A stretch of 64,000 bases of DNA from Molossus alvarezi (taxonomy: Eukaryota; Chordata; Mammalia; Chiroptera; Molossidae). Position 1 is the first letter of the stretch; each line of letters begins with the position of its first letter. Below the pieces are notes generated by a model. It searched no databases, was not told the origin of the DNA, and was given only the letters and a program-made list of their open reading frames with translations. The position numbers and the translations under genes are program-made. Location: positions 221,476,290 to 221,540,289 of the forward strand of contig CM073885.1 in the NCBI GenBank assembly GCA_037176705.1, read 5' to 3'. Positions 21,151 through 32,980 of the stretch are shown in pieces.

Positions 21151-22069
21151 ATTTTTGGGAATATAGAGGAATATTTCTTATCATCTAAAGTATCTCTACT
21201 ATCTGTAAACTTCTGCCCGGAGTAAAGCAGGGGAAGATAGTTTTTATCTATTTTGCATATCAAAGGAGTTTGTTCTCCCAATTTAAGATCACAATTTTAT
21301 CTGCCCAAATTAAATGCACACTTCTAGTACTAATCTTATATATTTAAGTCCCTTAGAAATTTGCAATTTGCTTCAATCAATCAACTAATTTAATGAAAAG
21401 AAAATCATAGACCCCATCTTTGGAGAAATTCTAGTATGGTCTCCTTTATGAACCAAGACACTATTCCCTTGAACTTTCCATCTCCCCTCTTTTCATAGCT
21501 TAAAATAGGGACCCTGACTCTGATGCCACTGTGTATACCCTTTCTGAATTAAAAAGAAAACACCAGTGGCTACTTCAGTTACTCTAAACCTTCTGCTCCC
21601 TATTTTTATCTTGTTTATGCGATCATGATATAACAATGATATGATCTCTAACACCTTAGGAGACAAAATATTTGGGAGAAGGCTCTGTCACGTGCTAGAC
21701 AAGGGGAGCAGATAAGGAAGAAATGAACTAGCAGTTAACGAAAGAAGCCTGATTGGAGGAGAAGCTAGAGACTTGCTTAATTGTATAATTTTATTGTAAG
21801 TATTTGTTAAGAAAACTGAGTCTGAAACTTTAAAAACTCAAATGGAGCTGGAAACCCAGGGCTAGGGTAAGCATCGACTGGAATTATTTTCTGAGATCTG
21901 GACAGCATAGAATGAACACACTATATGAAGGAGGCTGCTGTTCCCTAACACCTTTATGGTAACACCTTTACCATGGTGATCTGATAGGTTAAGATAACTT
22001 TAAATAGGCTCCTTAAGTGTCATTTCCACACACTGGAGAATCTGTTTACTTAAAGACCCGAAGATCATG
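21151..22069. other. Unassigned unique sequence
   Basis: No gene or repeat family recognised. Confidence 0.4.
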
Positions 22070-22116
22070 GTGTGTGTGTGTGTGTGTGTGTATGTGTGTG
22101 TGTGTGTGTATGTGTC
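22070..22116. repeat. (TG)n microsatellite with TATG interruptions
   Basis: TG units interrupted at 22091 and 22110 by TA. Confidence 0.96.
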
Positions 22117-23884
22117 TGGGTGGTGGGCTGGCTCACATTGAAAGAGGGAATGGAGGTAGAAAAGGGCCAGAGAGGCCTATTTAAGGGGAACAAATTCCAG
22201 AGAGAATTTAACTTATATAAAGGACACATTATTAAAAAATATATATGTATGAAATTCACTTTATGTTCTCATTTAATATCTTCCCAGAGTTTCTCTCTTT
22301 AGGGGTGTTTGGTTAATGTATGGAGAATGAGAAACCAGATACAAATGGATAGGGTTTCATGTTGTTGTTCTGTAGCTATAAAGGAAGCATCTAACTTTGA
22401 CACTGTAAACTTATTTTGTATAACCCTGCTTTACTATTCCGACAGAAGGAGGGAGAGGAAAGGAGAATGACCCCAGGACAGAAAGCTGTTTTGGCATCTC
22501 CAGATTTCAGCAGTACAAAAAACGTTGAATGCATTAAGATTCTCAGAGTAAATTGAATCTATTCCCATCACTCTGAATATGTAATTAATGACTGCAAAGC
22601 CTTTTGAACAAAGAAAGATGGCAATACCTGGCAATATAAATTAACAATGTATAGATTTAAAATGTGCTCTACCAAAGCTTTCAAATGAAATGCTAAATGA
22701 TGCTAAAGGTCTTCAAATGCAATTAGGGGAAAGAAACATCAAGTTAACCTTCATCATCTTCACTAATTAATATTTATTGAGTGTCTAGACATCTTGGTTT
22801 GCTTGAAAAAGGAAAAGAATATGGAATTTTATAATTGATGAAATACTTATGAGTTCAGTGACAAGGTAGAAAAGGTAATAAATGAACTAGTTGAGCATGA
22901 CATGAACTACTTGAAAAATTTTAGACTTTATTGAGGAGATCTCATTAGCAGAATCCTGAATACATCTACTCAGAACTAATGAGTTATGCTTTTGAAGTAT
23001 CAATTTATTTCTTTAAGAAGAAATTAAGTTAAACTATATAGTTAAACAGAATTTTTGGCTAATATTTGAATTTTAGCAACTATCCTTCTCTCTACTGTCT
23101 CCAGTTCAATTCTTCTTTATTAGTATCATGTACCAAAGTCCAGTGCTAGACTTTTTCAGGGGACATAGAAATTAATAAATTAAGGTCATTTTTTTTTCCA
23201 AAGAAAAGTTCTAGTGGTTAAGTAACTTGAGTCCTGAGGAGTCTGGCTCCTGGCCAGTAATCCAATGTGTGATTTTTTGGGTCCAACCATAAGCAATTAC
23301 AAATGCTCTACCTGACAGATATCAGAGGGAGAGTTGCCCTCCCTACACCAGACTCAGTGCGCAGCTGTTGTATCACAGTCTCCGAAGGGAGTTGCAGGCC
23401 CCTCTAGCTGGTCACGTGGTTTGAATATTTGCATTCCTGGCTCAGGCATCTTCATCCCTAGTTCCCTTTAATTGGGGATTGAGGTGAAGGTCTTCAGATG
23501 TGTCTTCCAGGGTCTCATGTGGTTTGAGGGGAGGGGGAAACTTTGAGATACTTTTCCCCACTGTGACTCAGTACTCAGTATTTTCATAGTCCTAACTCTT
23601 CCCAGCTTTCCCCCCGGATCTCAGGTCCATAAAACTGCAGGACTCTTTTGTATGGGGCCCCCAACAGTGAGGTAGTGCCCACATCTGTACCAATTCACCT
23701 GACTCTTGGCCAGTGTGCCGTTCCATGGGGGATAATGGAACGGGGGCAGTTGGTGCTTTGTTTTGTTTTAGCCTCTTGCTTTTACTATCATATAAGTGAT
23801 TGAAGGCTTCACTGTTACTTCTATTTTGGCTTATTTTGTTTAATTGGCCACTTTGACACTTAACAGTTCAGCTGAGCTCCTAAC
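22117..23884. other. Unassigned; GC-richer block at about 23215-23750
   Basis: Most is AT-rich with nothing recognised. From about 23215 to 23750 the base composition becomes GC-richer (GTTGCAGGCCCCTCTAGCTG, GTATGGGGCCCCCAACAGTG). It could be an old LTR or an unlisted repeat, but I see no matched ends. Confidence 0.35.
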
Positions 23885-24085
23885 AGGTTCCACCACTTCC
23901 TAGCTGAGTAAGATTGGGCAAGTTACTGAACTTTCCAAATATTCAGTTTTCCTACTGTAAAATAAATGTAATACTGTTATAGTATCTATTCCACAGGGTT
24001 GTTGGGAAGGTTGCAGGAGATATGCATGTGGCTGGCATATTCTTAAGTTTTTAATGTATCTTAGCTATTATTAATAGTATTGATA
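23885..24085 (+). mobile_element. MIR SINE
   Basis: CCACTTCCTAGCTGAGTAAG, GGGCAAGTTACTGAACTTTC, TTCCACAGGGTTGTTGGGAA and GATATGCATGTGGCTGGCAT follow MIR in sense order. Confidence 0.8.
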
Positions 24086-24119
24086 GAAATCTCACAACCT
24101 TCTGGGGAGTTGGGGAACA

Positions 24120-24250
24120 GTCATTTATTCAGTGTCCCTTCTGCATTTACTCTGTGTAAAGTTCTAGAGAGATGAGATGCACTGTGTCCTGTTGACTCTT
24201 AAAGAGGCTTAGAGCCCAGAGGGAAGACAGATGTGCAGCCATCCATACTT
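24120..24250 (-). mobile_element. L2 LINE 3' terminus, degraded
   Basis: CATTTATTCAGTGTCCCTTC and AGCCCAGAGGGAAGACAGAT are consistent with a decayed reverse-complement L2 3' end. Confidence 0.4.
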
Positions 24251-24304
24251 GAAAATGAGGCATCTACCAAATGATAGGGCACTTAGGAGCAAAAGTAGTA
24301 CATT

Positions 24305-24730
24305 GGTGAGGATATTTCTAGCGAAGAAATAGAACCCAACTCAAATTATCTTAAATAATTTGAAATTTTATTATTGACATAACTGAGTGTTGAGAAGTTC
24401 TTCTGCCCAGTAATGCTGTCAATGACCCAAATTCTTCCCATCTTTCTGCTCTAACAGTGTTGGCTCCATTCTCAGACTGTTAGTAAGGGTGCACAAAATA
24501 TAAACACATGCAAATATAATATATGGAAGAAGAAGAGAAAACATTTCTTTTTTTTATCTCTTTTTAGAAGTGAAGACTCTTTTTCCAGAAGTCTACTAGT
24601 CAACTTCTCTCATCCCATTAGCTAGCCATGGGTTATGTGCCAATCCTGTACGAATCGCTGCCAAGAAGAATGAGATTACCCTTAGAATCTGGAGCAGGGG
24701 TGAGGTTAGCCTCTCTCAAAGCACATAGCT
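24305..24730. repeat. Ancient mammalian interspersed repeat, family not fixed
   Basis: AAATAGAACCCAACTCAAAT, TTCTGCTCTAACAGTGTTGG, CCAGAAGTCTACTAGTCAAC and TGGGTTATGTGCCAATCCTG have the look of an old dispersed repeat. The right-end unit at 63420-63835 has a similar style (a tissue of short conserved blocks), but I cannot name the family. Confidence 0.35.
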
Positions 24731-25004
24731 GCATGGGGGAAGGGTGAAAACCTGAGTAAAATCATGGTTAGGTTCAGAAGTGAGGACAGGAGGCGTGTTT
24801 GGCAGGAACAAACATGTTCACTATAAGATACCTAAAAGTGCAGGAGAAAGTTGAGAAAAACTTACGTATGAGTTAAGACTCTCAACTTTGAAAAGTGAAT
24901 AATAAGAAGAGGATTTTAAAAAATATATATATAGTAAAGTTATACTAGACAGAAAAGAACAAGGGCAAAGGCAAAGCAACATGAAGCAACATGAGACTTT
25001 TGCT

Positions 25005-25620
25005 TCCTTCCAAGATGGAGTAATAGGGATTAGATTTACTTTCTCATCTGGAACAAAACATCAGTTTTCAAAACACTGGACATTAAGCAACAAAGGAAAG
25101 TAATTCCTGAGATGGGAAACTAACAAGGTCAGCCTTCCAGTGGCTCCAGTTTACTATTTTGAGTGGGTTGCCAGGTGATGGCATGGAGAGGATGTGGAAC
25201 TACAGAGAAAATGTTTCTATGTTTCTGCACAGTAGGGCTTTCAGAAAAAAATTCTACCCGAAACTTGAAATCTTACCAAAGAGCAAGTCTCAGAAATTAA
25301 TTTACAACTGTATAGATAGTGAGAATTCCAGAGAGATTTACCTAACCCCACAGGTATGTGTTTGTATTTCAAGAGAGGATAAAACTGGAATTTGGAAACA
25401 TTGCTGAGATGTAAATCTGGAAACACTGGGAAGATTTTCTTCCCTGGAGGAATTTATTTACATTACAAGAAGTTAGAGCAAGACATTTCTATGGAGGCTC
25501 TCACAGAAATGGAAGAGGAAGCAGCTGCTTCATTTTCTTGTTCACAACACAGAAAATGTATTTATCTATGTCCTTCAACTATAGGGTGGGCTTGCCATTC
25601 ATACAGGACATTTTCTTTTA
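25005..25620 (+). mobile_element. Ancient L1 5'UTR, left part of an element split by 8.4 kb
   Basis: It begins CTTCCAAGATGGAGTAATAG, the kind of start old L1 5'UTRs have, and runs non-coding to 25620. ORF1-type sequence of an equally old plus-strand L1 appears at 34680-35390, after two younger minus-strand L1s. I infer one split element. The 5'UTR assignment rests on remembered patterns. Confidence 0.5.
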
Positions 25621-27348
25621 TGTATTTATTTATGTATGTATTTATTTATTTTTTATTAACTTATTTTTGTTACAAATGTTTCTCCCCCCGCCATTGACTC
25701 TCTCCTCCTTATCCCCTCCTACCCCGTCCCCAGCTTTGTTGTCTATGTCCATCGGTTATGCGTACATGCATGTAAGTTCTGTGGTTTATCCCCCCCCACC
25801 TTCTGAGGCATGTCAGTCTGTACCCTACTTCTATGACTCTGGGTCTATTTTGTTCATTAGTTTGTTTAGTACATTATATTCCAGAAATAAGTAAGATCAT
25901 GTGATATTTGTCTTTCTCTACTTGGCTTGTTTCGCTTAGGATAATGCTTTCCAGGTCCCTCCATGTCATCTTAAAGGATAAGAGATCTTTCTTTCTTATG
26001 ACTGCATAGTACTCCATTGTGTATATGTACCACAGCTTTTTTATCCATTCGTCTACTGATGGACACTGAGCTGTTTTCAGATCTTAGCTATTGTAAATAG
26101 TGCTGCTATGAACACAGACAGGGGAATATATATTCTTTCTGATTGGTGTTTCAGGCTTTTTAGGGTATATTCCTAGAAGTGGGATCAGTAGGTCAAATGG
26201 CAGTTCAATTTTTAATTTTTTGAAGTAACATCATAGTGTTTTCCATAATGGTTGCACCAGTCTGCATTCCCACTAGCAGTGCACCAGGGTCCCCTTTTCT
26301 CTACACCCTCGTTAGCACTTGCTGTTTGAAGTGAAGTGATACCTCATTGTTGTTTTAATTTCCATCTTTCTGATGATTAGTGACACTGAGCATTTTTTCA
26401 TCTGTCTCTAGGCTATTTGTATGTCCTGTTTGGAGAGCTGTCTCTTTAGGTCCTCTGCCCATTTTTAAATTGGGTTCTTTGTCTTCCTTTTGTTGAGTTG
26501 TGTGAGTACTCTATATATTTTGGAAATTAACCTCTGATCTGATGTATCATTGGCAATTATGGTCTCCCATATAGTGGGTTCCCTTTCCATTTTGATGGTT
26601 GTTTCTTTTGCTGTGCAGAAGCTTTTTAGTTTGATGTAGTCCCAAGGGTTCAGTTTTTCCTTTGTTTCTGTTGTCTTAGGTGATGTATCAGTGGAAATTC
26701 TGCAGTGTATGATGTCTGAAATTTTGTTGTCTGCATTTTCTTCTAGGATTTTATGGATTCATGGGTCACATTTAAGTCTTTTATCCATTTTGAGTTTATT
26801 CTTGTATATGGTGTAAGTTGGTGGTCTAGCTTCATTTTTTTTTGCATGTAGCTGTCCAATTTTCTCAACACCATTTATTAAAGAGGCTGTCTTTACTGCA
26901 CTGTATGCTCTTGCCACCTCTGTCAAATATTAATTAAGCATATTGTCATGGGCCAATTTCTGGGTTCTCTATTTTGTTCCATTGATCTATGTGCCTGTTC
27001 TTGTGCCAGTACCAGCTGTTTTGATTACAGTGGCTTTGTAGTATAACCTGATGTCTGGTAATGTGATCCCTCCTACTTTGTTCTTCTTTTTCAAGATTGC
27101 TGTGGCTATTCGGGTTCTTTTTTGGTTCCATATAAACTTTTGGAGTATTTGTTCTAGTTCTGTGAGGTATATTGTTGGTATTTTGGTGGGGATTGCATTG
27201 AATCTCTATATAGCTTTGGGTAGTATGAACATTTTGATGATGTTAATTCTGCCAATTAATGAACAAGGTATATGCTTCCACTTTTTTATATCTTTCTCTG
27301 TTTCTTTTTTCAATGACCTGTAGTTTTCTGTGAAGAGATCCTTTACTT
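25621..27348 (-). mobile_element. 5'-truncated L1 (second half of ORF2 and 3'UTR)
   Basis: The 3' end is on the left: a T-rich ATTT-repeat tail (25621-25655), the 3'UTR, then the ORF2 end near 25880 and ORF2 up to CTTTACTTCTTTA at 27348, where homology stops. Compared with the neighbouring L1 it keeps a 267-bp segment that the neighbour has lost. ORF2 is interrupted by stops and frameshifts, so this is a non-functional copy. Confidence 0.88.
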
Positions 27349-27604
27349 CTTTATTTTTTTGGTCTTTTTTTTTATTAATTAATTTTTGTTACAGATGTTT
27401 CTCCTTTTCTCCCCATTGATTCCCCCCTCTCCCCCCCTCCCTGCCCTGTCCCCAGCTTTGTTGTCCACGTCCATTGTTCATGCATACATGCATATAAGTT
27501 CTGTGGTTTATCTCCTCCCCCACCCCCTCTTCTGGGGATTGTCAGTCTGTACCCCACTTCCACATCTCTGGGACTACCCTATTCCTCAGACTGTTATGTT
27601 CATT

Positions 27605-30600
27605 ATATTCCACAAATAAGTGAGATCATATGATACTTGTCTTTCTCTGTTTGGCTCGTTTCACTTAGGATGACACTTTCCAGGTCCCACCATGTCGTCT
27701 CAAAGGATAAGAGATCTTTCTTTCTTACAGCTGCGTAGTACTCCATTGTGTATATGTACCATTGCTTTTTTATCCATTCATCTACTGATGGACACTGAGC
27801 TGTTTTCAGATCTTAGCTATTGTAAATAGTGCTGCTACAAACATGGGGGTACATATATTCTTTCTGATTGGTGTTTCAGGCTTCTTAGGGTATATTCCTA
27901 GAAGTGGGATCACTGGGTCAAATGAAAGTTCAATTTTTAATTTTTTGAGGTAACACCATATTGTTTTCCATAGTGGCTGCACCAGTCTTCATTCCCACCA
28001 GCAGTGTACTAGAGTCCCCTTTTCTCCACACCCTTGCCAACACTTGTTCTTTGATGATTTGTTGATGGTTGCCATTTTGACAGGTGTGAGGTGATACCTC
28101 ATTGTTGTTTTAATTTGCATCTCTCTGATGATTAGTGATGTTGAGCATTTCTTCATATGTCTCTTAGGCATTTGTATGTCCTGTTTGGAGAGGTGTCTAT
28201 ATAGTTCCTCTGCCCATTTTTTAATTGGGTTCTCTGTCTTCCTTTTGTTGAGTTGTATAAGCACTCTATATATATTGGAAATTAACCCCTTATCTGATAC
28301 ATCATTGGCAATTATGCTCTCCCATACAGTGGGTTGCCTTTCCGTTTTGATGATTGTATCTTTCGCTGTGCAGAAGCTTTTGAGTTTGATGTAGTCTCAT
28401 GTGTTCATTTTCTCCTTTGCTTCTATTGCCTTAGGTGATGTATCAGTGAAAATTCTGCTGCATATAATGTCTGAAATTTTGTTGCCTACAGTTTCTTCTA
28501 GGATTTTTATGGATTCATGAGTCACGTTTAAGTCTTTTATCCATTTTGAGTTTATTCTTGTGTAGGGTGTAAGTTGATGTTCTAGTTTCATTTTTCTGCA
28601 TGTAGCTGTCCAATTTTCCCAACACCATTTATTAAAGAGGCTGTCCTTACTTTACTGTATGTTCTTGCCACCTTTGTCAAATATGAATTGAGCATATTGC
28701 CTTGGGTCCATTTCTGGGTTTTCTGTTCTGTTCCACTGGTTTATATGCCTGTTCTTATGCCAGTACCAGGCTGTTTTGATTACAGTATATAACCTAAAAT
28801 CTGGTAATGTGAAGAGATCATTTACTTCTTTGGGTAAGTTTTTTTCTAGGTATTTCGCCTAGAAATTTTTTCGCCACAATGGTAAATAGAATTTTTTTTT
28901 TTTTTTAGTTTCTCTTTCTATGAGTTTATCATTGGTGTATAAGAATGACATCAATTTCTTGACATTAATTTTCTATCCTGCTACTTTGCCAAATTTATTT
29001 ATTAGGTCTAGTAGATTTATGATGGAGTCTCTAGGGTTTTCTATGCACAATATCATGTTATCTGCAAATAATGACAGTTTCACTTCCTCCTTTCCAATTT
29101 GGATCCCTTTTATTTTTTCTTTATGTCTAATTACTGTGGCTAAAACTTCCAATACTATGTTAAATAAGAGTGGCAAAAGTGGACATCCTTGTCTTGTAGC
29201 CATTCTTAAGGGAAATGTTTTTAGTTTTTGCCCATTGAATGTGACGTTGGCTGTAGGTTTTTCACTTATGGCCTTTATTATTTGAGATATGATCCCTCTA
29301 TTTCCACATTGCTGAGCGTTTATATCAGAAGTGGGTGCTAGATTTTGTCGAATGCTTTTTCAGCATCTATTGATATGATCATATGGTTTTTATCTTTCAT
29401 TTTGTTTATGTGGTGTATCACATTTATTGATTTGCAAATATTGTAGCATCCTCGCATCCCTGGGATGAGTCCCATTTGGTCATGGTGGATACTTTTTTTG
29501 ATGTATTGCTGGATCTGATTTGCTAATAATTTGTTAATGATTTTGGCATCTGTATTTATCAGGGATATTGGCCTGTAGTTTACTTTCTTTGTAGTGTCTT
29601 TACCCAGTTTGAAATTAGAATTATCTCATTTCCTTGGATTTTCTGGAATAGTTTGAGAAGAATGGGTATTACATCTTCTTTGAATGTTCAGTAAAACTCC
29701 CCTGGGAAGCCATCTGGGCCTGAGCTTTTGTTTGCTGGGAGTTTCTTAATTACATCTTCAATTACCTTTGTTGTCATTGGTCTGTTCAAGTTTTCTATCT
29801 CTTCCCAGTTTAGTTTTGGGAGACTGTGTGTTTCTAGAAAATTGTCCATTTCACCTAGATTGTCCAATTTGTTGGCATATAATTGTTCATAGTATGTTTC
29901 GATGATCCTTTGTATTTCTATAGTGTCAGTTGTTACTTCTCCTCTTTCATTTCTGATTTTGTGTATTTGGGTCCTCTCTTTCTGTTTCTTGGTGAGTCTG
30001 GCTAAAGGTCCATCGATCTTGTTTATCTTTTCAAAGGACCAGCTTTTTGTTTCATTGATCTTTTGAACTATTTTTAAAATCTCTATGTTGTTTATTTCTG
30101 CTCTGACATTTACTATTTCTTTCCTTCTACTTGCTCTCGGTTTTTCTTTTTGTTTTCTTTCTAGATCTTTAAGTTGTATATGGTTAGAGAGTCAATTAGG
30201 AATTTTTCTTGTTTCTTGAGGTAGGTCTTTAGTGCTATGAACTTCTCTCTCAGGACTGCTTTCACTGCATCCCATAGATTTTGTGTTTTGTGTGTTTATT
30301 TTCATTGGTTTTCAGAAAGTTTTAAATTTCTTCCTTAATCTGGTTGGTAATCCATTTGTTGTTTAATAACATGCTATTTAGACTCCAAGTGTTTGAATGT
30401 TTTTGTGTGTTTTTGTTATAATTGGTTTCTAGTCTTATGCCATTGTGATCTGAGAAGATGCTTGATATGATTTCAGTGTTTTTGAATTTGTAGAGACTTA
30501 GTTTGTGTTTGAACATGTGGTCTATCTTTGAGAATGTCTCATATACACTTGAGAAGAATATATATTCTGCAGCTTTGGGGTGAAATGTTCTGTAAATATC

Positions 30601-31129
30601 AATTAAATCCAACTGATCTAGGTAGTCATTTAAGCACTCTATGTCCTTGTCAAGATTTTGTCTGGAAGATCTATCCAGCAATGTAAGTGGGGTATTAAAA
30701 TCACCCACTAGGATTGTATTGCTATTGATCTCTCCCATGAAGTCCTCCAGAAGTTTTAAAATATATTTTGGAGCTCCCACATTTGGTGTGTATATGTTTA
30801 CCAGGGTTATAGCCTCTTGTTGGATTGATCCTTTTAATATCATGTAGTGACCTTCTTTGTCTCTTATTATGGCCCTCGTTTTGAAGTCTATTTTGTCATA
30901 TATGAGTATTGCTACACCAGCTTTTTTTCATTTCCGTTTGCTTGGTAAATTTTTTTTCCATCCCTTCACTTTCATCCTGTGTGAATCTTTTGTTGTGAGG
31001 TGAGTTTCTTGTAGACAGTATTTATATGGATCATGCTTTCTTATCCAATTAGCTACCCTATGTCTTGATTTGAGCATTTAAGCCATTTACATTTAAGGTT
31101 ATTATTGATAGGTAGTTATTAGTTACCAT
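27605..31129 (-). pseudogene. L1 ORF2 (endonuclease / reverse transcriptase), broken
   Basis: ORF2 encodes the endonuclease and reverse transcriptase that copy L1 RNA at the cut target. It starts at the ATG at 31129-31127 (MVTNNYLSIITLNVNGLN, a typical ORF2 N-terminus) and hits a stop at about 31060. The best endonuclease segment is 30322-30843 (173 codons): GDFNT at its residues 47-51, KIDH at 106-109 and SDHN at 131-134 are the expected catalytic motifs. The RT segment at 28973-29203 has TRQGCPL at residues 3-9, but the catalytic FADD reads FADN (codon 29057-29059, Asn). A 267-bp deletion removes sequence at about 28811, between two TGTG copies. This product cannot be active. Confidence 0.88.
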
Positions 31130-31297
31130 TTTTATTTTATGCCTGTGTTTTTCTTTCTCTCTGTTTCTTCTTCTTCCTCCTCTTCTTCTTCTTTCTCCTC
31201 CCCCTCTTCTCCTCCTCTTCCTCCTTTCTTCTCCTTCTTCTTTTTTTCCTTCTCCTCCTTCTCCTTCTTCTTCTCCTTCCAACAGTCTCTTCAACAT
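31058..31297 (-). other. Frame running from ORF1 tail through purine tract into ORF2
   Basis: A single open frame reads MLKRLLEGEEEGEGG..., then a Glu/Arg/Gly-rich stretch from the purine tract, then KHRHKIKMVTNNYLSII of ORF2. In the L1 at 43998-50334 the equivalent ORF1 tail ends in a stop right after MLKGLL. In this copy the stop is replaced by the expanded tract, so the ORF1 tail and the ORF2 start share one frame. Confidence 0.6.
31151..31280. repeat. Polypyrimidine/polypurine tract (TTC/CTC/TCC) in the ORF1-ORF2 spacer
   Basis: About 130 bases of almost pure T and C on the plus strand (purines on the L1 sense strand). The pattern is irregular, built of CTT, CTC and TCC units. Confidence 0.95.
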
Positions 31298-32220
31298 TTC
31301 TTGCAGTGTTGGTTTAGTGGTGGTAAATTCCTTTAGGTTTTTTTTTTTTATTATTATTCATGAAGCTCTTTATTTCTTCTTCCATTTTGAAGGATAGCCT
31401 TGCTGGATAAAGTAGTCTTGGATTCAGACCCTTGCCTTGCATTACTTTGTACACTTCATGCCACTCCCTTTGGGCCTGAAGCGTTTCTATTGAGAAATCA
31501 GCTGACAGTCTAATGGGTAGCTGCTTGTAGGTAACTTTCTGTCTCTCTCTCCCTTCCTTTAAGATTCTTTCTTTGCCTTCAATGTTTGCCATTTTTATTA
31601 TGATTTGTCTAGCTGTTGGTGTTCTGGGCTTCATCTTGCTTGGGACTCTCTGTGTTTCCTGGACTTGTGTGACTTTTTCCTTCACCAGTTTAGGAAAATT
31701 TTCTGCCATTATTTCTTCAAACAGGTTCTCTATTCCTTTCTCTGATTCTTCTCCTTTTACTACCCCTATAATGTGAATGTTGTTACATTTTGTATTGTCC
31801 CACAGCTCCCTTAAACTCTTCTCCTGCTTTAAAAAAATTTTTTTTTTCATTTGCTGCTCTATTTTGGGTGTTTTTCTCTACCTTGTCTTTTAAGTCACTG
31901 ATTCAGTTTTTAGCTTCTTCTAATCTACTATTGAATCCTTCTAAGGTATCTTTCATATCAGCTATTTCATTCTTTATTTACTCTTGATTTTTATGTATAG
32001 CTTCTACCTCTTTATGCATTGCTTCTACCTCTTTTTTAAAGCTGAAATAGTTCTCAGCTGTTCATAATTTTTATTAAGTTGCTTGTAGTTCTCACCAAAT
32101 TGTTTGAGCACCCTTATAATCATTGCTATGAATTCTTTGTCTGACAAGTTGCTTTCTTCTAATTCCTGTAGTTTCATTTCTGGATTTCTGGTGGTTCCTC
32201 TTTTTTTTTTTTCATTTGGG
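31290..32220 (-). pseudogene. L1 ORF1 (RNA-binding chaperone), broken
   Basis: ORF1p is the trimeric RNA-binding partner of the L1 ribonucleoprotein. The longest frame, 31314-31850 (178 codons), covers the RRM and C-terminal domains: NIHIIGV near residue 23, RPRTPTARQ-like KPRTPTARQI near 73, ADFSIETLQAQREW near 114 and LLYPARL near 145. A coiled-coil-like N-terminal region (ELEESNLSDKEF onward) lies at 31860-32170 and contains stops. A run of 12 A (31338-31349) shifts the frame just before the end; the original tail TTKPTLQEMLKRLLE continues in another frame. Confidence 0.82.
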
Positions 32221-32547
32221 TGTTTTTTTTTGTCTCACTGTTTTTGCAATCTGGTAGTTCTAAGCCCAGTGAGGGATGTTGGAATGTGTAGGCAGGTCAG
32301 TGTGTATCAATTAAGGCTGCTGTGCTTCCCAGCTTGTTTTGGTGTATGGCTCCTCTTGTCTGCTGTGGGTCCTGGAGGGTTGACACCTGGTGCTTGGAAC
32401 TGGTCTGTCGTGCAGGTCTCGGCTCACTGAGACTCGCTGCTGCTTGGGCTGGGGCACTGCTCTTGATTGGCTTCTGCTGATGCTGCTGGGGATGGGTCTT
32501 AGCTGCCAATATGTGCTGCTGCTGCAGGGGGGTGCACAGGTTTGTCT

Positions 32548-32845
32548 GGTGCACTGCTGGGATGTGGGGGACCCGTTGGTATGTTGCTGGGGTGTGTGGG
32601 GTTCCACTAGTACACTGTTGGGGTGTGTGGGTTCCACCGGCACACTTCTGGGGTTCATGGGTCCCTCTGGTATGCTACTGGGGTGTGTGGATCCAGCTGG
32701 TGTTCTGCTTGGGTTCATGGGTTCTGTTGGTATGCTGCTGGGGTTTGTGAGTTCCACTGGTGCACTGCTGGGGTTCATGGGTCACTGTGGTATGCTGCTA
32801 TGGTGCGTGGGTCTTGCTGGTGTACTGTTGGGGGACCCTGCTGCT
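32548..32845. repeat. 30-bp minisatellite, about 10 units, in the L1 5'UTR
   Basis: Units of 29-32 bp repeat with the frame CTGGTRTGCTGCTGGGGT followed by GTGTGGGTTCCA or TTCATGGGTTCT. Two unit types roughly alternate: one with TGTGTGGGTTCCAC, one with TTCATGGGTC. Because most units are 30 bp (10 codons), both strands stay open by chance: about 152 codons on plus (LLGFMGSVGM-like repeats) and 155 on minus (MNPSSIPTEP-like repeats). Confidence 0.9.
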
Positions 32846-32980
32846 TGATGGGGCTCAGCTCCTGATCAGTCACTGCTGGGGGCGAGTGTCAGCTCCCAGT
32901 TTGCACTTCTGCTGCTGCTGCTGCCAGGGTGTGCTCTCAGGTCCCAATCCTTTACTGCTATTGGGGGCTGAGGATGCTCT

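Noticed and set aside
23215..23750. GC-richer block as an endogenous retroviral LTR
   Set aside because: No TG...CA borders with matching flanks and no poly-A signal in the right place; left as unassigned.
32548..32845. Short regular repeats as a CRISPR-like array
   Set aside because: The units are contiguous with no unique spacers, and the host is a mammal. It is a minisatellite.
32311..32848. Long repetitive open frames on both strands (152 and 155 codons) as a repeat-protein gene
   Set aside because: They lie in an L1 5'UTR over a minisatellite with a 30-bp period, which keeps frames open on either strand without selection. There is no start context, domain or splice support.
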